Below, in pieces: positions 8,550 through 17,704 of a stretch of DNA of 43,026 bases. The stretch's first letter is position 1, and each line of letters starts with the position of its first letter. This DNA is from an uncultured Bacteroidota bacterium (GTDB lineage Bacteria; Bacteroidota; Bacteroidia; Flavobacteriales; Flavobacteriaceae), in NCBI GenBank assembly GCA_902577515.1, contig CACGZJ010000010.1:1-43026 (forward strand), given 5' to 3'. The notes under the pieces are model-generated. The model ran no database searches. It saw only the letters and a program-made list of their open reading frames with translations, and was not told where the DNA came from. Both the position numbers and the translations under genes were made by a program.

Positions 8550-9584
8550 ATGGATACGCACATTAAATACATGAAAAGATGTATTGAACTAGCATCTAAA
8601 GGAATTGGAAAGACATATCCAAATCCTATGGTTGGCTGCGTAATTGTTTATAATAATAAGATAATCGGTGAAGGATCGCATGAAGGGTATGGATGTAATC
8701 ATGCTGAAGTTAATGCAATTAATAGCGTAGGTGATATGGGCTTACTAAAAAAATCAACTTTATATGTTAACCTTGAACCATGTAATCATTATGGAAAAAC
8801 ACCACCTTGTACAAAACTAATTCTAGAAAAAGGAATTAAGAACGTTATAATTGGATCAAGAGATCCAAATAATCTTGTTAAAGGTGGTGGAATTGATACT
8901 CTTATTTCAAATGGTTGTAATGTAAAGTATGGAATTATGAAAGATGAATGTGATTCCCTTAATAAAAGATTTTTTACATTTCATAATCATAAAAGACCAT
9001 ACATTATATTAAAATGGGCAGAATCTAAAGACGGATATATTAGCCCAAAGAAATCTGATCGAAATAAAGGAGAAATATTTTGGATTTCAAATGAAGAATC
9101 CAAGAAAATGTCTCACTATTTTAGAAGTCAAGAGCACTCAATATTAATTGGAGTTCAAACTGTAATTGATGATGATCCAGAATTAACCACTAGGTTGGTT
9201 GATGGTAATAATCCTACAAGAATAGTTCTTGACCCTAATAATAGAATTCCATCAAATTCAAAAGTATTATCCAATGAGTCAGAAACAATTATTTTTTCAT
9301 CAACAAAAAATCTAGAATTAAATGTAGATAATGATATCATAATTGAGTTTGAGCTTGACTCAATTCTAGAATTTTTATATAAGCGTGGAATTCAGTCAGT
9401 AATTGTGGAAGGTGGAGCATACACTATTCAAAAGTTTATAAATACTAACAAATGGGACTGTATTAGAATATTTAAGTCTAATAAAAATCTTAACGAAGGA
9501 CTGGTTGCTCCAAAATATGAAATTGATAAATTAGAATTTAGAATGATTGGAGACAATAAGTTTTATGAAATTTTCAAAAATTAA
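8550..9584 (+). CDS. ribD: Bifunctional riboflavin biosynthesis deaminase/reductase RibD
   Basis: RibD performs two successive steps of riboflavin synthesis: deamination of the diaminopyrimidinone ribose phosphate and NADPH reduction of its ribose side chain. In 344 residues the N-terminal zinc deaminase shows His51 and Glu53 (HAE) and Cys78 and Cys87 in PCNHYGKTPPC. The reductase domain starts near residue 145 with RPYIILKWAESKDGYI and contains ILIGVQTVIDDDPELTTR and VIVEGGAYTIQKFI. The gene stands alone on the plus strand, and its stop shares a TTAA tetramer with the convergent thioesterase gene. No FMN riboswitch fits in the short upstream gap. Confidence 0.97.
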   Translation: MDTHIKYMKRCIELASKGIGKTYPNPMVGCVIVYNNKIIGEGSHEGYGCNHAEVNAINSVGDMGLLKKSTLYVNLEPCNHYGKTPPCTKLILEKGIKNVIIGSRDPNNLVKGGGIDTLISNGCNVKYGIMKDECDSLNKRFFTFHNHKRPYIILKWAESKDGYISPKKSDRNKGEIFWISNEESKKMSHYFRSQEHSILIGVQTVIDDDPELTTRLVDGNNPTRIVLDPNNRIPSNSKVLSNESETIIFSSTKNLELNVDNDIIIEFELDSILEFLYKRGIQSVIVEGGAYTIQKFINTNKWDCIRIFKSNKNLNEGLVAPKYEIDKLEFRMIGDNKFYEIFKN

Positions 9585-9973
9585 AATAAGTCATTAATTA
9601 TCTTGGGACATCTCTGAGGTTTCATTGATTTTGAATTTAAAAATGCTAAAGTTGTTATACCTTCGGTCGTCAGCTCATCATTTTGATTAAAAATCTGATA
9701 CTTGAATTCAATAGTTGAAGTTGGCTTTTTCTCGCAAATTACATTTACATATAATGAATCACCAAAAAAAAGAGATTTAATAAATTTTATTTCACATCTA
9801 ACAACTGGAAGTATTATATCTCTTTCTTCAATTTTTTGATAAGGTATTTTTAATTTTTCAAGCCATTCAATTCTTGCTAGTTCAAAAAATTTTAAATAAT
9901 TACTATGATGAACTATCCCCATTTGATCAGTTTCACTATATCTAACTTTTATTATACCCGTTTTATAGTTCAT
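9581..9973 (-). CDS. YbgC-like acyl-CoA thioesterase (hotdog fold)
   Basis: This 130-residue protein belongs to the 4-hydroxybenzoyl-CoA thioesterase/YbgC family, which hydrolyses acyl-CoA or acyl-ACP thioesters. The signature VRYSETDQMGIVHHSNYLKFFELARIEW contains the catalytic-type Asp16, paired His22-His23 and Tyr27. The rest follows the single hotdog domain. The in vivo acyl substrate cannot be inferred. It lies between ribD and dnaA, convergent with ribD (four-base overlap) and divergent from dnaA across a 186-base AT-rich gap. Confidence 0.9.
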   Translation of the reverse strand: MNYKTGIIKVRYSETDQMGIVHHSNYLKFFELARIEWLEKLKIPYQKIEERDIILPVVRCEIKFIKSLFFGDSLYVNVICEKKPTSTIEFKYQIFNQNDELTTEGITTLAFLNSKSMKPQRCPKIINDLF

Positions 9974-10159
9974 TTTTTTTATAATATGAAGGAATTGACT
10001 GTTTTTCTTACAAATTTGTGCTGTATGATTTTAATTAAAAAAAAATTAATAATCAATAGGTAAACTAATTTTTTTTTCACTTTTTTTAATTAATATTTGT
10101 CAGAACAATAATCAATTATTTATAAATATATTCAATTAACCTTTAGCCAAGAAAAAAAA

Positions 10160-11587
10160 ATGAGTCAATCACCCTCATCTGTATGGAATAACTGCTTAAC
10201 TTTTATAAAGGATAATATTCAGCCTCAAGCATACAAAACTTGGTTCGAGCCAATAATTCCTGTTAAATTATCTGAAGATGTTTTAAGCATTCAAGTACCT
10301 AGTAAATTTTTTTATGAGTGGCTTGAAGAGCATTATGTCAAAATTTTAAGAACTGCACTTACAAAACAATTAGGTCCGAAGGCTAAACTTGTTTATGTAA
10401 TCAAAATGGAAAATACATTTGGCAACAAGATGCCATTTACTGAAAGTATTCCAAGTTCATCAAGTGGTAACCTTAAGTCTCAAACTATTGAATCTCCTTT
10501 TAGCACATTTGCAAGTGAGTTAAAAAATCCTTTTGTTATTCCAGGAATAAGAAATCTTGAGATTGAGTCTCAACTAAATCCTAACTATACTTTTGAAAAC
10601 TTTCTTGAAGGTGATTCAAATAGACTTGCAAGATCAGCAGGCATTGCCGTATCTAACAAACCTGGTGGCACATCATTTAATCCACTTCTAGTATATGGTG
10701 GTGTAGGATTAGGAAAAACTCATTTAGCTCATGCTATCGGAGTTGATATAAAGCAAAAATATCCTGAGAAGACAATTTTATATATATCAGCTGAAAAATT
10801 TACACAACAGTATGTTGATTCCGTAAAAAAGAATACAAGAAATGACTTTATTCATTTTTATCAACTTATTGATATCTTAATAGTAGATGATGTTCAATTT
10901 CTTTCAGGTAAATCAGGAACTCAAGATGTTTTCTTCCATATTTTTAATCACCTACATCAAAATGGGAAGCAAGTTATCCTTACATCTGACAAGGCACCAA
11001 TTGATATGCAAGATATAGAGCAAAGGCTTTTATCTCGATTTAAATGGGGACTTTCTGCAGAGTTACAAACTCCAAATTTTGAAACTAGGCTATCAATTTT
11101 AAAAAATAAATTATACAGAGATGGTGTTGAAATCGATAACGAAGTAATAGAATTTGTTGCAAAAAACATTAACTCTAATGTAAGAGAGCTAGAAGGTGCT
11201 TTAATATCTCTAATTGCTCAATCATCATTTAATAAAGCAGAGATAACAATTGATCTAGCAAAAGATGTTATAAATAAATTTGTTAAAAATAATAGAAAAG
11301 AAGTTTCGATTGATTATATACAAAAAGTTGTTTCAGATTATTTTCAAATGGATATCCAAACACTTCAATCAAAGACAAGAAAGAGACATATAGTTCAAGC
11401 TAGACAAATTGCGATGTATTTTGCTAAAAAGCTAACTAAAGCTTCACTAGCAAGTATTGGGACGCAAATCGGAAGAAGAGACCATGCAACAGTACTTCAT
11501 GCATGTAAAACAGTTGACAACCTCAGCTTCACTGATAAACAATTTAGAAAATACGTTGAGGATCTTAATCAGAAACTATCCAACTAG
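10160..11587 (+). CDS. dnaA: Chromosomal replication initiator DnaA
   Basis: DnaA binds DnaA boxes at the origin and melts DNA to start replication. The 475-residue protein has domain I (about 1-80, with QAYKTWFEPI), a linker, the AAA+ domain with Walker A GGVGLGKT at 180-187 and Walker B around Asp243-Asp244 (IVDDVQF), and C-terminal domain IV with the DnaA signature GRRDHATVLHACKTV near residue 440. The 186 bases upstream are AT-rich with poly-A and poly-T runs. I see no cluster of TTATCCACA-like boxes there, so I cannot place an origin. The gene ends three bases before the convergent mltG stop. Confidence 0.98.
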   Translation: MSQSPSSVWNNCLTFIKDNIQPQAYKTWFEPIIPVKLSEDVLSIQVPSKFFYEWLEEHYVKILRTALTKQLGPKAKLVYVIKMENTFGNKMPFTESIPSSSSGNLKSQTIESPFSTFASELKNPFVIPGIRNLEIESQLNPNYTFENFLEGDSNRLARSAGIAVSNKPGGTSFNPLLVYGGVGLGKTHLAHAIGVDIKQKYPEKTILYISAEKFTQQYVDSVKKNTRNDFIHFYQLIDILIVDDVQFLSGKSGTQDVFFHIFNHLHQNGKQVILTSDKAPIDMQDIEQRLLSRFKWGLSAELQTPNFETRLSILKNKLYRDGVEIDNEVIEFVAKNINSNVRELEGALISLIAQSSFNKAEITIDLAKDVINKFVKNNRKEVSIDYIQKVVSDYFQMDIQTLQSKTRKRHIVQARQIAMYFAKKLTKASLASIGTQIGRRDHATVLHACKTVDNLSFTDKQFRKYVEDLNQKLSN

Positions 11588-11590
11588 CTT

Positions 11591-12619
11591 TTACCTGTAT
11601 ATACCCCTGCTGTTAATCCAGCGAATATAAGCTCTTCTATTTCTGTTATGTTCAGACAAATTGCTTGCAAAGAGATGGTACCCTCTATTACTAGGGTCTG
11701 CAACCATAAATAAATAATTATTTTTTTCATAGTCTAAAACAGCATCAATAGCAGATATATCAGGCATAGTAATTGGACCTGGAGGAAGACCTGCAACTCT
11801 ATATGTATTATATTCAGACTCTAACTTAAGGTCACGATAAAGAACCCTTCTTATAATTGTGTCAAAATTTTTGTAATACTCTTTAATTGTATATATGACA
11901 GTTGGATCAGCTTGTAGCCTCATATTTTTTTTAAGTCTATTAATGTATAAACCTGCAACTCTTGGCCTCTCATCATTTCTTCTACTTTCAATTTGTACTA
12001 TTGATGCTAGAGAAATTACTTCTAATTTAGTAAGACCTAGTGTTTTAGCTTTTTCAGATCTATCTTTATTCCAAAACTTATTATATTCAGCTAACATTCT
12101 ATCTCTAAAATCTTCAGAGCTAGTGTTCCAGTATATACTATATGAGTTTGGAATAAAAATTGAAAGAACATTTTGTTCATTAAGATTATTGTCATCAAGA
12201 AACTTTTCATCTCTAAATGCTAATAATAAAGATGTACTATCCTCATATATTTGTTTTGATACTCTTCCTGCTAAATCCTCAACTCTTTCTTGGTTGTTAA
12301 ATGTAACATTAACAGGAGTATTATTAAATTTCAAGGAATTAACAATATCTTTGTTTCCAATGCCCTTGGCTATTTTAAATCTTCCTGTTTTTCTATTCTG
12401 GAGGTATTCAAGTCTTTCTGCAACTCTATAAAAAGTTTTTTCAGATTTGATATATTTTGATATTGAATCCTTAAAAGCTAAACTATCATCCTGCATCACA
12501 TATAAAAATATACTTTCATCTTCAAATGATGTGTTAGGCTTATGATAATTATTATAGAAGTCAATAATAAATATTAAAAACAAGATTGAAATCGGTATTA
12601 AAATTTTTAAATACTTCAT
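11591..12619 (-). CDS. mltG: Endolytic murein transglycosylase MltG
   Basis: MltG cleaves nascent peptidoglycan glycan strands at the outer face of the inner membrane and is thought to end their elongation. The 342-residue protein has one N-terminal membrane anchor (about residues 5-21, ILIPISILFLIFII), a LysM-like middle, and the catalytic YceG/MltG domain with Glu211 in ASIVQIESR followed by YINRLKKNMRLQADPTVIY. The C-terminal motif AGLPPGPITMPDISAIDAVL is typical. The ATG overlaps the upstream GNAT gene by four bases. Confidence 0.96.
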   Translation of the reverse strand: MKYLKILIPISILFLIFIIDFYNNYHKPNTSFEDESIFLYVMQDDSLAFKDSISKYIKSEKTFYRVAERLEYLQNRKTGRFKIAKGIGNKDIVNSLKFNNTPVNVTFNNQERVEDLAGRVSKQIYEDSTSLLLAFRDEKFLDDNNLNEQNVLSIFIPNSYSIYWNTSSEDFRDRMLAEYNKFWNKDRSEKAKTLGLTKLEVISLASIVQIESRRNDERPRVAGLYINRLKKNMRLQADPTVIYTIKEYYKNFDTIIRRVLYRDLKLESEYNTYRVAGLPPGPITMPDISAIDAVLDYEKNNYLFMVADPSNRGYHLFASNLSEHNRNRRAYIRWINSRGIYR

Positions 12620-13119
12620 TTATTTAAAATTTTTTGAAACAAAAGCTCATCATTAAATTTATTATTATAAAATACCCAGTCTTTTTTTAAACCAACCTCA
12701 TAGTAGCCATTTTTTTTAAATAATGAAATGCTCTCAACATTATTTGAAGAAATATTAGCATATAATTGATGCATTGGTACATGGTTTAAAACATGTTCTT
12801 CAATTAATTTTAATGACATAGAACCTATACCTTTAGATCTAAACTTCTCAAATATAATAATTCCAACTCCAGCCCGTCTGCTTATGTGGTCATAATCAAA
12901 AAGATCTATGAAACCATAAGAATTAGATTCATCATGTATTACTAGTCTTAATTGGTTATGCTCAATTATATCAAGATGAGAATTTTCAATAAATTTTTTT
13001 AATGTATGTTTAGAAAAGGGTGAGGAAGTTTTTGAATAAACCCACAATGATTTGTCATTTTCTATATCATACATCATTTCAAGATCAGAAGGTTCTAGAG
13101 CTCTAAGTCTTAATTTCAT
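12616..13119 (-). CDS. GNAT family N-acetyltransferase (RimJ/RimL-like)
   Basis: This is a 167-residue acetyltransferase of the RimJ/RimL/SpeG-like type. It begins LRLRALEPSDLEMMYDIEND, a characteristic RimL-like N-terminus, and has an acetyl-CoA-binding segment KFRSKGIGSMSLKLIEEH followed by the usual ANISSNNVESISLFKKNGY. The W(V)FYNN near the end fits the family. The substrate is unknown. It overlaps mltG by four bases and is read divergently from the HtrA-like protease gene across a 73-base gap. Confidence 0.87.
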   Translation of the reverse strand: MKLRLRALEPSDLEMMYDIENDKSLWVYSKTSSPFSKHTLKKFIENSHLDIIEHNQLRLVIHDESNSYGFIDLFDYDHISRRAGVGIIIFEKFRSKGIGSMSLKLIEEHVLNHVPMHQLYANISSNNVESISLFKKNGYYEVGLKKDWVFYNNKFNDELLFQKILNK

Positions 13120-13192
13120 CTTGTTCTAGTTAAACTATAGTTAAAATATAATTATTAAAATTTTAATATGTTATTTTTATCAAAAAAATAAA

Positions 13193-14326
13193 ATGAAATT
13201 ATATTCCAAAATTCTGATAATATCTATTATATCGTCTTTGTTAGTTTTTACTTTAATTAACAGAATTGATAATAAACTCGATTCTAAATTAACTTCAGAA
13301 TTAGTTAATAATGAATATTCTAGCATATCAATTCCTGCTAATTTTAGTCAAAATAATTACACAAATTCTTTACCAGATTTAACTTTTGCTGCAAATAAAT
13401 CAATTGACGCAGTCGTGCATGTCAAAAATACAAGTATTGTAAAGGATAGCGATTCATGGGCTTTACAATTTTTTTATGGTGATGATTCAAGAAAAAAAGT
13501 TGGAACTGGATCTGGTGTAATAATTTCTCCAGACGGATACGTTATTACAAATTACCATGTTATCGAAAACTCTACAGAAGTTATTGTTACAACAAATGAT
13601 AATAAAGAATATGAAGGAGAAATAATTGGATTTGATGAAGTCAATGATATTGCTGTTTTGAAAATAGATTCTGATTCAAATCTAGATTATATTTTCTTTG
13701 GTGACTCAGATTCAACACAAATTGGAGAATGGGTTTTAGCCGTTGGTAATCCTTATAACTTAAATTCTACTGTAACTGCTGGTATTATAAGCTCAAAATC
13801 AAGAGATTTGAATGAATTTGATCAAAAGAATCAGTCATTTATACAAACAGATGCCGCAGTTAACTTTGGAAATAGTGGAGGTGCGCTTGTAAATATTCAA
13901 GGTGAATTAATTGGAATTAATACTCTTATTCAATCAATGACAGGTGGATATGTTGGCTATTCATTTGCAGTTCCAAGTAATACGGTTAGAAAGATATTTG
14001 AAGATATTTTAGAGTACGGAGATGTACAAAAAGGTCTTCTTGGTGTAAGAGGAGTTGCTTTAAGATCTTCTTATTCTAAACAACTTAATTTAGAAGAAAC
14101 TGAAGGATTCTATATTGATGTAATTGAGCCAGGATTTGGAGCTGATAATGCTGGGCTTCAAAAAGGTGATATAATTAAATCAATAGATGATGTCAAGATT
14201 AATAGATTTTCTGATTTATCAGGCTATTTGTCATCTAAAAGACCTGGAGATAAAGTTAAAGTTAGATTCATTAGAGATAAAGAGTTAATTACCGCTTCTG
14301 TAACTCTCAAGAAAAGTTCTAACTAA
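13193..14326 (+). CDS. HtrA/DegQ-like serine protease with a single PDZ domain
   Basis: A periplasmic, probably membrane-anchored trypsin-like protease for protein quality control. In 377 residues there is an N-terminal hydrophobic segment (about 5-22), a protease domain with the full triad His122 (ITNYHVIE), Asp152 (VNDIAVLKI) and Ser228 (NFGNSGGALVN), and one C-terminal PDZ domain (about 275-375, with GFGADNAGLQKGDIIKSID). Many flavobacterial HtrA proteins are longer and carry two PDZ domains, so this is a short DegS-like layout. Its stop overlaps the trmD start (TAATG). Confidence 0.92.
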   Translation: MKLYSKILIISIISSLLVFTLINRIDNKLDSKLTSELVNNEYSSISIPANFSQNNYTNSLPDLTFAANKSIDAVVHVKNTSIVKDSDSWALQFFYGDDSRKKVGTGSGVIISPDGYVITNYHVIENSTEVIVTTNDNKEYEGEIIGFDEVNDIAVLKIDSDSNLDYIFFGDSDSTQIGEWVLAVGNPYNLNSTVTAGIISSKSRDLNEFDQKNQSFIQTDAAVNFGNSGGALVNIQGELIGINTLIQSMTGGYVGYSFAVPSNTVRKIFEDILEYGDVQKGLLGVRGVALRSSYSKQLNLEETEGFYIDVIEPGFGADNAGLQKGDIIKSIDDVKINRFSDLSGYLSSKRPGDKVKVRFIRDKELITASVTLKKSSN

Positions 14327-15003
14327 TGAGAATAGATGTACTTACACTATTCCCTGATGTATTTGATAATTTAAACTCCTTTTCCATCATTAAAAAAGCT
14401 ATTGACTCAAAAAAAGTAGAAGTCAATACTCATAACTTAAGAGATTATGCTGACAACTCAAGAAAAGTTGATGATTATCCATATGGCGGCTTTCCTGGAA
14501 TGGTTATAAAAATTGAGCCAATAGATAATTGCATAGAGTATTTAAAGAAAAAGAATAATTATGATGAAATAATTTATTTAACGCCAGATGGAGAGTTATT
14601 GAACCAAAAGGAATCAAATTATCTATCAACACTAAAAAATATCATAATTATTTGTGGACATTATAAAGGTGTTGATCACAGGGTTAGAGAACATATTGTT
14701 ACCAAAGAGATCTCAATTGGAGATTATGTCTTATCAGGAGGTGAGCTTCCAGCTGCTGTCCTTTGTGACTCTATAATCAGACTTTTACCTGGTATTATTG
14801 GTGATGAATCGTCTGCACTTTCAGATACTTTTCAAGATAATTTAATAGCACCCCCCATTTATACTAGACCTGAAATCTATAAAGGTTTAAAAGTACCAAA
14901 AGTTCTCTTATCTGGTAATCAAAGTGAAATTCAAAAATGGAATGATGATAAATCATTAGAAAGGACAAAATTACTTAGGCCAAATCTTTTTGATAATGAA
15001 TAA
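14326..15003 (+). CDS. trmD: tRNA (guanine37-N1)-methyltransferase TrmD
   Basis: TrmD methylates G37 next to the anticodon and prevents +1 frameshifting. The 225-residue SPOUT enzyme starts MRIDVLTLFPDVF and has the family motifs DYPYGGFPGMV (50-60), ICGHYKGVDHRV (109-120) and GDYVLSGGELPA (132-143), the last forming the trefoil knot that binds S-adenosylmethionine. It overlaps the protease gene by one base. rplS follows 56 bases later from its own promoter, preserving the widespread trmD-rplS order. The upstream bacterial partners rpsP and rimM are absent here. Confidence 0.97.
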   Translation: MRIDVLTLFPDVFDNLNSFSIIKKAIDSKKVEVNTHNLRDYADNSRKVDDYPYGGFPGMVIKIEPIDNCIEYLKKKNNYDEIIYLTPDGELLNQKESNYLSTLKNIIIICGHYKGVDHRVREHIVTKEISIGDYVLSGGELPAAVLCDSIIRLLPGIIGDESSALSDTFQDNLIAPPIYTRPEIYKGLKVPKVLLSGNQSEIQKWNDDKSLERTKLLRPNLFDNE

Positions 15004-15018
15004 AAAGGTTTATTTTTG
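14989..15018 (+). promoter_or_regulatory. rplS promoter, Bacteroidota consensus
   Basis: TTTG at 14989-14992, an 18-base spacer and a perfect TAnnTTTG (TATTTTTG) at 15011-15018. It straddles the end of trmD, so rplS can be transcribed apart from the protease-trmD pair. Transcription should begin near 15024, giving a leader of about 36 bases before the rplS ATG. This is the best plus-strand promoter match I found in the window. Confidence 0.7.
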
Positions 15019-15027
15019 CACCGATTC

Positions 15028-15042
15028 GATTTAAGTCAAATC
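15028..15042 (+). promoter_or_regulatory. Short hairpin in the rplS leader
   Basis: GATTT (15028-15032) pairs with AAATC (15038-15042) around the loop AAGTC, immediately after the predicted transcription start and 17 bases before the rplS ATG. It could be part of an L19 autoregulatory leader; I recall L19 leader candidates described for Flavobacteria but cannot confirm a match. A five-base AT-rich stem could also be chance. Confidence 0.25.
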
Positions 15043-15059
15043 ATTAATAAATTATTTCA

Positions 15060-15404
15060 ATGGATTCTGTAGTAAATTTAGTTCAAGAAAAGCTTATCAA
15101 CAAGAATGATTTCCCATCTTTTTCTTCTGGTGATACAATTACTGTATTTTATGAAATTAGAGAAGGTGATAAAGTTAGAACTCAGTCTTTCAAAGGTGTA
15201 GTAATCCAAATAAAAGGTAGAGGTCAATCAAAGACTTTCACGATTAGAAAGATGTCCGGTACAGTTGGAGTTGAGAGAATTTTTCCAATTAACATGCCTG
15301 CTCTAAAGAAAATTGAGGTTAATAAGAAAGGTAAAGTTAGACAATCAAGAATTTTTTACTTCAGAGAATTAAGAGGAAAGAAAGCTAGGATTAAAGAAGT
15401 ATAA
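15060..15404 (+). CDS. rplS: 50S ribosomal protein L19
   Basis: bL19 lies at the 30S-50S interface of the ribosome. The 114-residue protein is full length and shows the family features [50 protein letters not shown] and the basic C-terminus [13 protein letters not shown]. It has its own promoter overlapping the end of trmD. icd follows five bases later, so the two are probably transcribed together. Confidence 0.98.
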   Translation: MDSVVNLVQEKLINKNDFPSFSSGDTITVFYEIREGDKVRTQSFKGVVIQIKGRGQSKTFTIRKMSGTVGVERIFPINMPALKKIEVNKKGKVRQSRIFYFRELRGKKARIKEV

Positions 15405-15409
15405 ATCTT

Positions 15410-16642
15410 ATGTCAAAAATTAAAGTAGCCAATCCCATAGTTGAGATAGATGGAGATGAAATGGCTAGGATTATCTGGAAATTTATCAAAGAGAAGCTTA
15501 TTCTAGATTATTTAGATCTTGATATAGTTTACTATGATCTTGGAATTGAGTCAAGAGATAAAACTGATGACCAAATAACTATTGATGCTGCAAATGCTAT
15601 TAAAAAGTATAATGTTGGTATTAAGTGTGCAACAATAACACCAGATGAACAAAGGGTTGAAGAGTTTTCGTTGTCAAGAATGTATAAATCTCCAAATGGA
15701 ACAATTAGAAATATTGTTGGAGGTACTGTTTTTAGAGAACCTATTATATGTAGATCTATACCAAGATATGTTCAGGGTTGGTCAAGACCTATATGTATAG
15801 GCAGACATGCATTTGGTGATCAATACAGGGCAACTGATGTAATTACACATGGACCAGGTAAACTTGAAATGAAATTTACCCCAAAAAATGGTAAAGAATC
15901 TAAAACATGGGAAGTATATAATTTTGAAGAGGATGGAATTGCAATGTCAATGTATAATATTGACTCCTCAATTTACGGATTTGCAAGATCATGTATGAAT
16001 ATGGCACTTACCAAGAGATGGCCTCTATACTTATCAACAAAAAATACAATACTTAAGGCATATGATGGTCGATTTAAAGATATTTTTCAGGAAGTATATG
16101 ATAATGAGTTTAAAGACAGATTTGAGAACGAAAATATAACCTATGAACACAGATTAATTGATGATATGGTAGCTGCTGCTATTAAATGGAAAGGGGGATT
16201 TGTATGGGCTTGTAAAAATTATGATGGTGATGTTCAATCAGATGTAGTTGCTCAAGGTTTTGGATCGCTTGGTTTAATGACTTCCACATTAGTAACACCT
16301 GACGGAAAAACACTTGAGGCTGAAGCTGCTCATGGAACCGTAACTAGACATTATAGAAGACATCAAAAAGGAGAACAGACATCGACAAATCCAATAGCTT
16401 CAATATTTGCTTGGACAAGAGGTCTAATGCACAGAGGAAAGCTTGATAATAATGAAAATCTTATTAAGTTTTGTAAAACTTTAGAGGAGGTATGTATTGA
16501 AACTGTTGAAGATGGAAAAATGACAAAAGATCTAGCTTTATTAGTTTTCAGAGATGATTTGGTTGAATCTAATTTTCTTACTACACATGAGTTTTTAGAT
16601 GAATTAAAAAGTAATCTGGATAAAAAATTAGCTATTCAATAA
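15410..16642 (+). CDS. icd: NADP-dependent isocitrate dehydrogenase, IDH1/2 type
   Basis: This enzyme oxidises isocitrate to 2-oxoglutarate in the TCA cycle and makes NADPH. The 410-residue protein belongs to the dimeric eukaryote-like IDH1/2 family rather than the E. coli Icd or monomeric families. It starts [21 protein letters not shown] and includes [33 protein letters not shown] (substrate-binding), the segment around [13 protein letters not shown], and [12 protein letters not shown] near the NADP site. It lies between rplS and murQ, and its stop overlaps the murQ ATG by one base. Confidence 0.96.
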   Translation: MSKIKVANPIVEIDGDEMARIIWKFIKEKLILDYLDLDIVYYDLGIESRDKTDDQITIDAANAIKKYNVGIKCATITPDEQRVEEFSLSRMYKSPNGTIRNIVGGTVFREPIICRSIPRYVQGWSRPICIGRHAFGDQYRATDVITHGPGKLEMKFTPKNGKESKTWEVYNFEEDGIAMSMYNIDSSIYGFARSCMNMALTKRWPLYLSTKNTILKAYDGRFKDIFQEVYDNEFKDRFENENITYEHRLIDDMVAAAIKWKGGFVWACKNYDGDVQSDVVAQGFGSLGLMTSTLVTPDGKTLEAEAAHGTVTRHYRRHQKGEQTSTNPIASIFAWTRGLMHRGKLDNNENLIKFCKTLEEVCIETVEDGKMTKDLALLVFRDDLVESNFLTTHEFLDELKSNLDKKLAIQ

Positions 16643-17457
16643 TGAAATTCATTAAAGTAACTGAACAAGAATCAAATCATAAAGATTTAGAAAAAAAATC
16701 TGTAATTGAGCTTGTAAATGCAATGCATAAAGAGGATAACAATGCATTAAAAGCAGTTAATAAGGTTTTACCAAAAATTTCTGAACTTATCGAGGCCATA
16801 GCACCAAAGATTGAAAAAGGAGGAAGATTGTTTTACATTGGAGCTGGAACTAGTGGTAGATTAGGTGTTTTGGATGCTTCAGAATGTCCCCCAACATTTG
16901 GGACTCCTCCTGAAAAAGTTGTTGGACTTGTAGCTGGCGGTATACCTGCCTTATATAGCTCAATTGAGATTGCCGAAGATGATATGAGTCAAGCATGGAA
17001 AGATTTATCTGAACATAAAGTTAATTCTAATGATTTTGTCATTGGAATTGCAGCATCAGGAACTACTCCTTATGTTGTTGGTGGTCTTAAGGATTGTCAA
17101 GAAAATAATATTTCTACTGCATGTATTGTGTGTAATGAAAACTCCCCTTTATCTGAATATGCAGATTTTAAAATTGAAGTAATTGTTGGCCCAGAATTTT
17201 TAACTGGAAGCTCTAGATTGAAAGCTGGAACTGCACAAAAATTAATATTGAATATGATATCTACTATCTCAATGATTTTAGATGGTCATGTTAGAGGGAA
17301 TAAAATGATTGACATGCAGATGTCTAATGCTAAGCTTAATAAACGTGCTAGAAGAATTCTTATGGAAGAATTAGGTGTTGATGAAAGTAAAGCTGATGAA
17401 TTAATTCTAAAATACAAAAGTATTCGTTTAGCAATAGATAACTTTAATAATGAATAA
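16642..17457 (+). CDS. murQ: N-acetylmuramic acid 6-phosphate etherase MurQ
   Basis: MurQ cleaves the lactyl ether of MurNAc-6-phosphate to give GlcNAc-6-phosphate during recovery of cell-wall sugars. The 271-residue SIS-domain protein contains the highly characteristic GAGTSGRLGVLDASECPP followed by FGTPPEKVVGLVAGG, then IGIAASGTTPYVVGG and GSSRLKAGTAQKLILNM. It is slightly shorter than the usual 300 residues. The mltG transglycosylase elsewhere in the window is also a peptidoglycan gene, but no MurNAc transporter or kinase is adjacent. It overlaps both neighbours (icd by one base, the small membrane protein by eight). Confidence 0.95.
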   Translation: MKFIKVTEQESNHKDLEKKSVIELVNAMHKEDNNALKAVNKVLPKISELIEAIAPKIEKGGRLFYIGAGTSGRLGVLDASECPPTFGTPPEKVVGLVAGGIPALYSSIEIAEDDMSQAWKDLSEHKVNSNDFVIGIAASGTTPYVVGGLKDCQENNISTACIVCNENSPLSEYADFKIEVIVGPEFLTGSSRLKAGTAQKLILNMISTISMILDGHVRGNKMIDMQMSNAKLNKRARRILMEELGVDESKADELILKYKSIRLAIDNFNNE

Positions 17458-17677
17458 ATTCTTAAAAAAAGGCTTTATTCAGGTTTTTACAGGTATTTCT
17501 CTTTGCTTTATTGGACCTGTTCTAGTTTCTCAAGCATTTAACAATCAAGATCACCCCCTTTTTATTGTTGTTCTAATAATTGGTGTTATTCTTCTTTTTT
17601 TAGCTATCTATTTCGGGTACAGAGGAATAAGTAATATATTAAATGGGACTTTAGGGCCAAAAAATAAATTAAATTAA
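17450..17677 (+). CDS. Small two-helix membrane protein, DUF6095-like
   Basis: A 75-residue protein with two predicted membrane helices (about 10-29 and 38-60) separated by a short polar loop with SQAFNNQDHP. The loop and the FIGPVLVSQ segment match my memory of the DUF6095 family, which is found beside murQ in flavobacteria. The function is unknown. Its ATG lies inside the end of murQ (eight-base overlap), so it is probably translated from the same message. Confidence 0.75.
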   Translation: MNKFLKKGFIQVFTGISLCFIGPVLVSQAFNNQDHPLFIVVLIIGVILLFLAIYFGYRGISNILNGTLGPKNKLN

Positions 17678-17679
17678 AT

Positions 17680-17687
17680 TATTTTTG
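17680..17687 (+). promoter_or_regulatory. Possible -7 element of a thrS promoter
   Basis: A perfect TAnnTTTG (TATTTTTG) at 17680-17687, 18 bases before the thrS ATG. No TTG-type -33 element sits at the right distance, and such an octamer can occur by chance in AT-rich DNA. Confidence 0.3.
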
Positions 17688-17704
17688 AAAATTGATACAA
17701 TAAT

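Noticed and set aside
9974-10159. Possible replication origin upstream of dnaA
   Set aside because: The 186 bases are AT-rich but I find no group of DnaA-box-like nonamers (TTATCCACA or one mismatch).
11895-12431. A 178-codon open frame on the plus strand opposite mltG
   Set aside because: It is antisense to a well-supported gene with all MltG motifs; its Leu/Ser/Phe-rich translation is typical of a shadow frame in AT-rich DNA.
13153-13168. A 16-base palindrome TATTAAAATTTTAATA between the GNAT and HtrA genes
   Set aside because: It consists only of A and T; such palindromes arise often in AT-rich gaps and no promoter element or repeat accompanies it.
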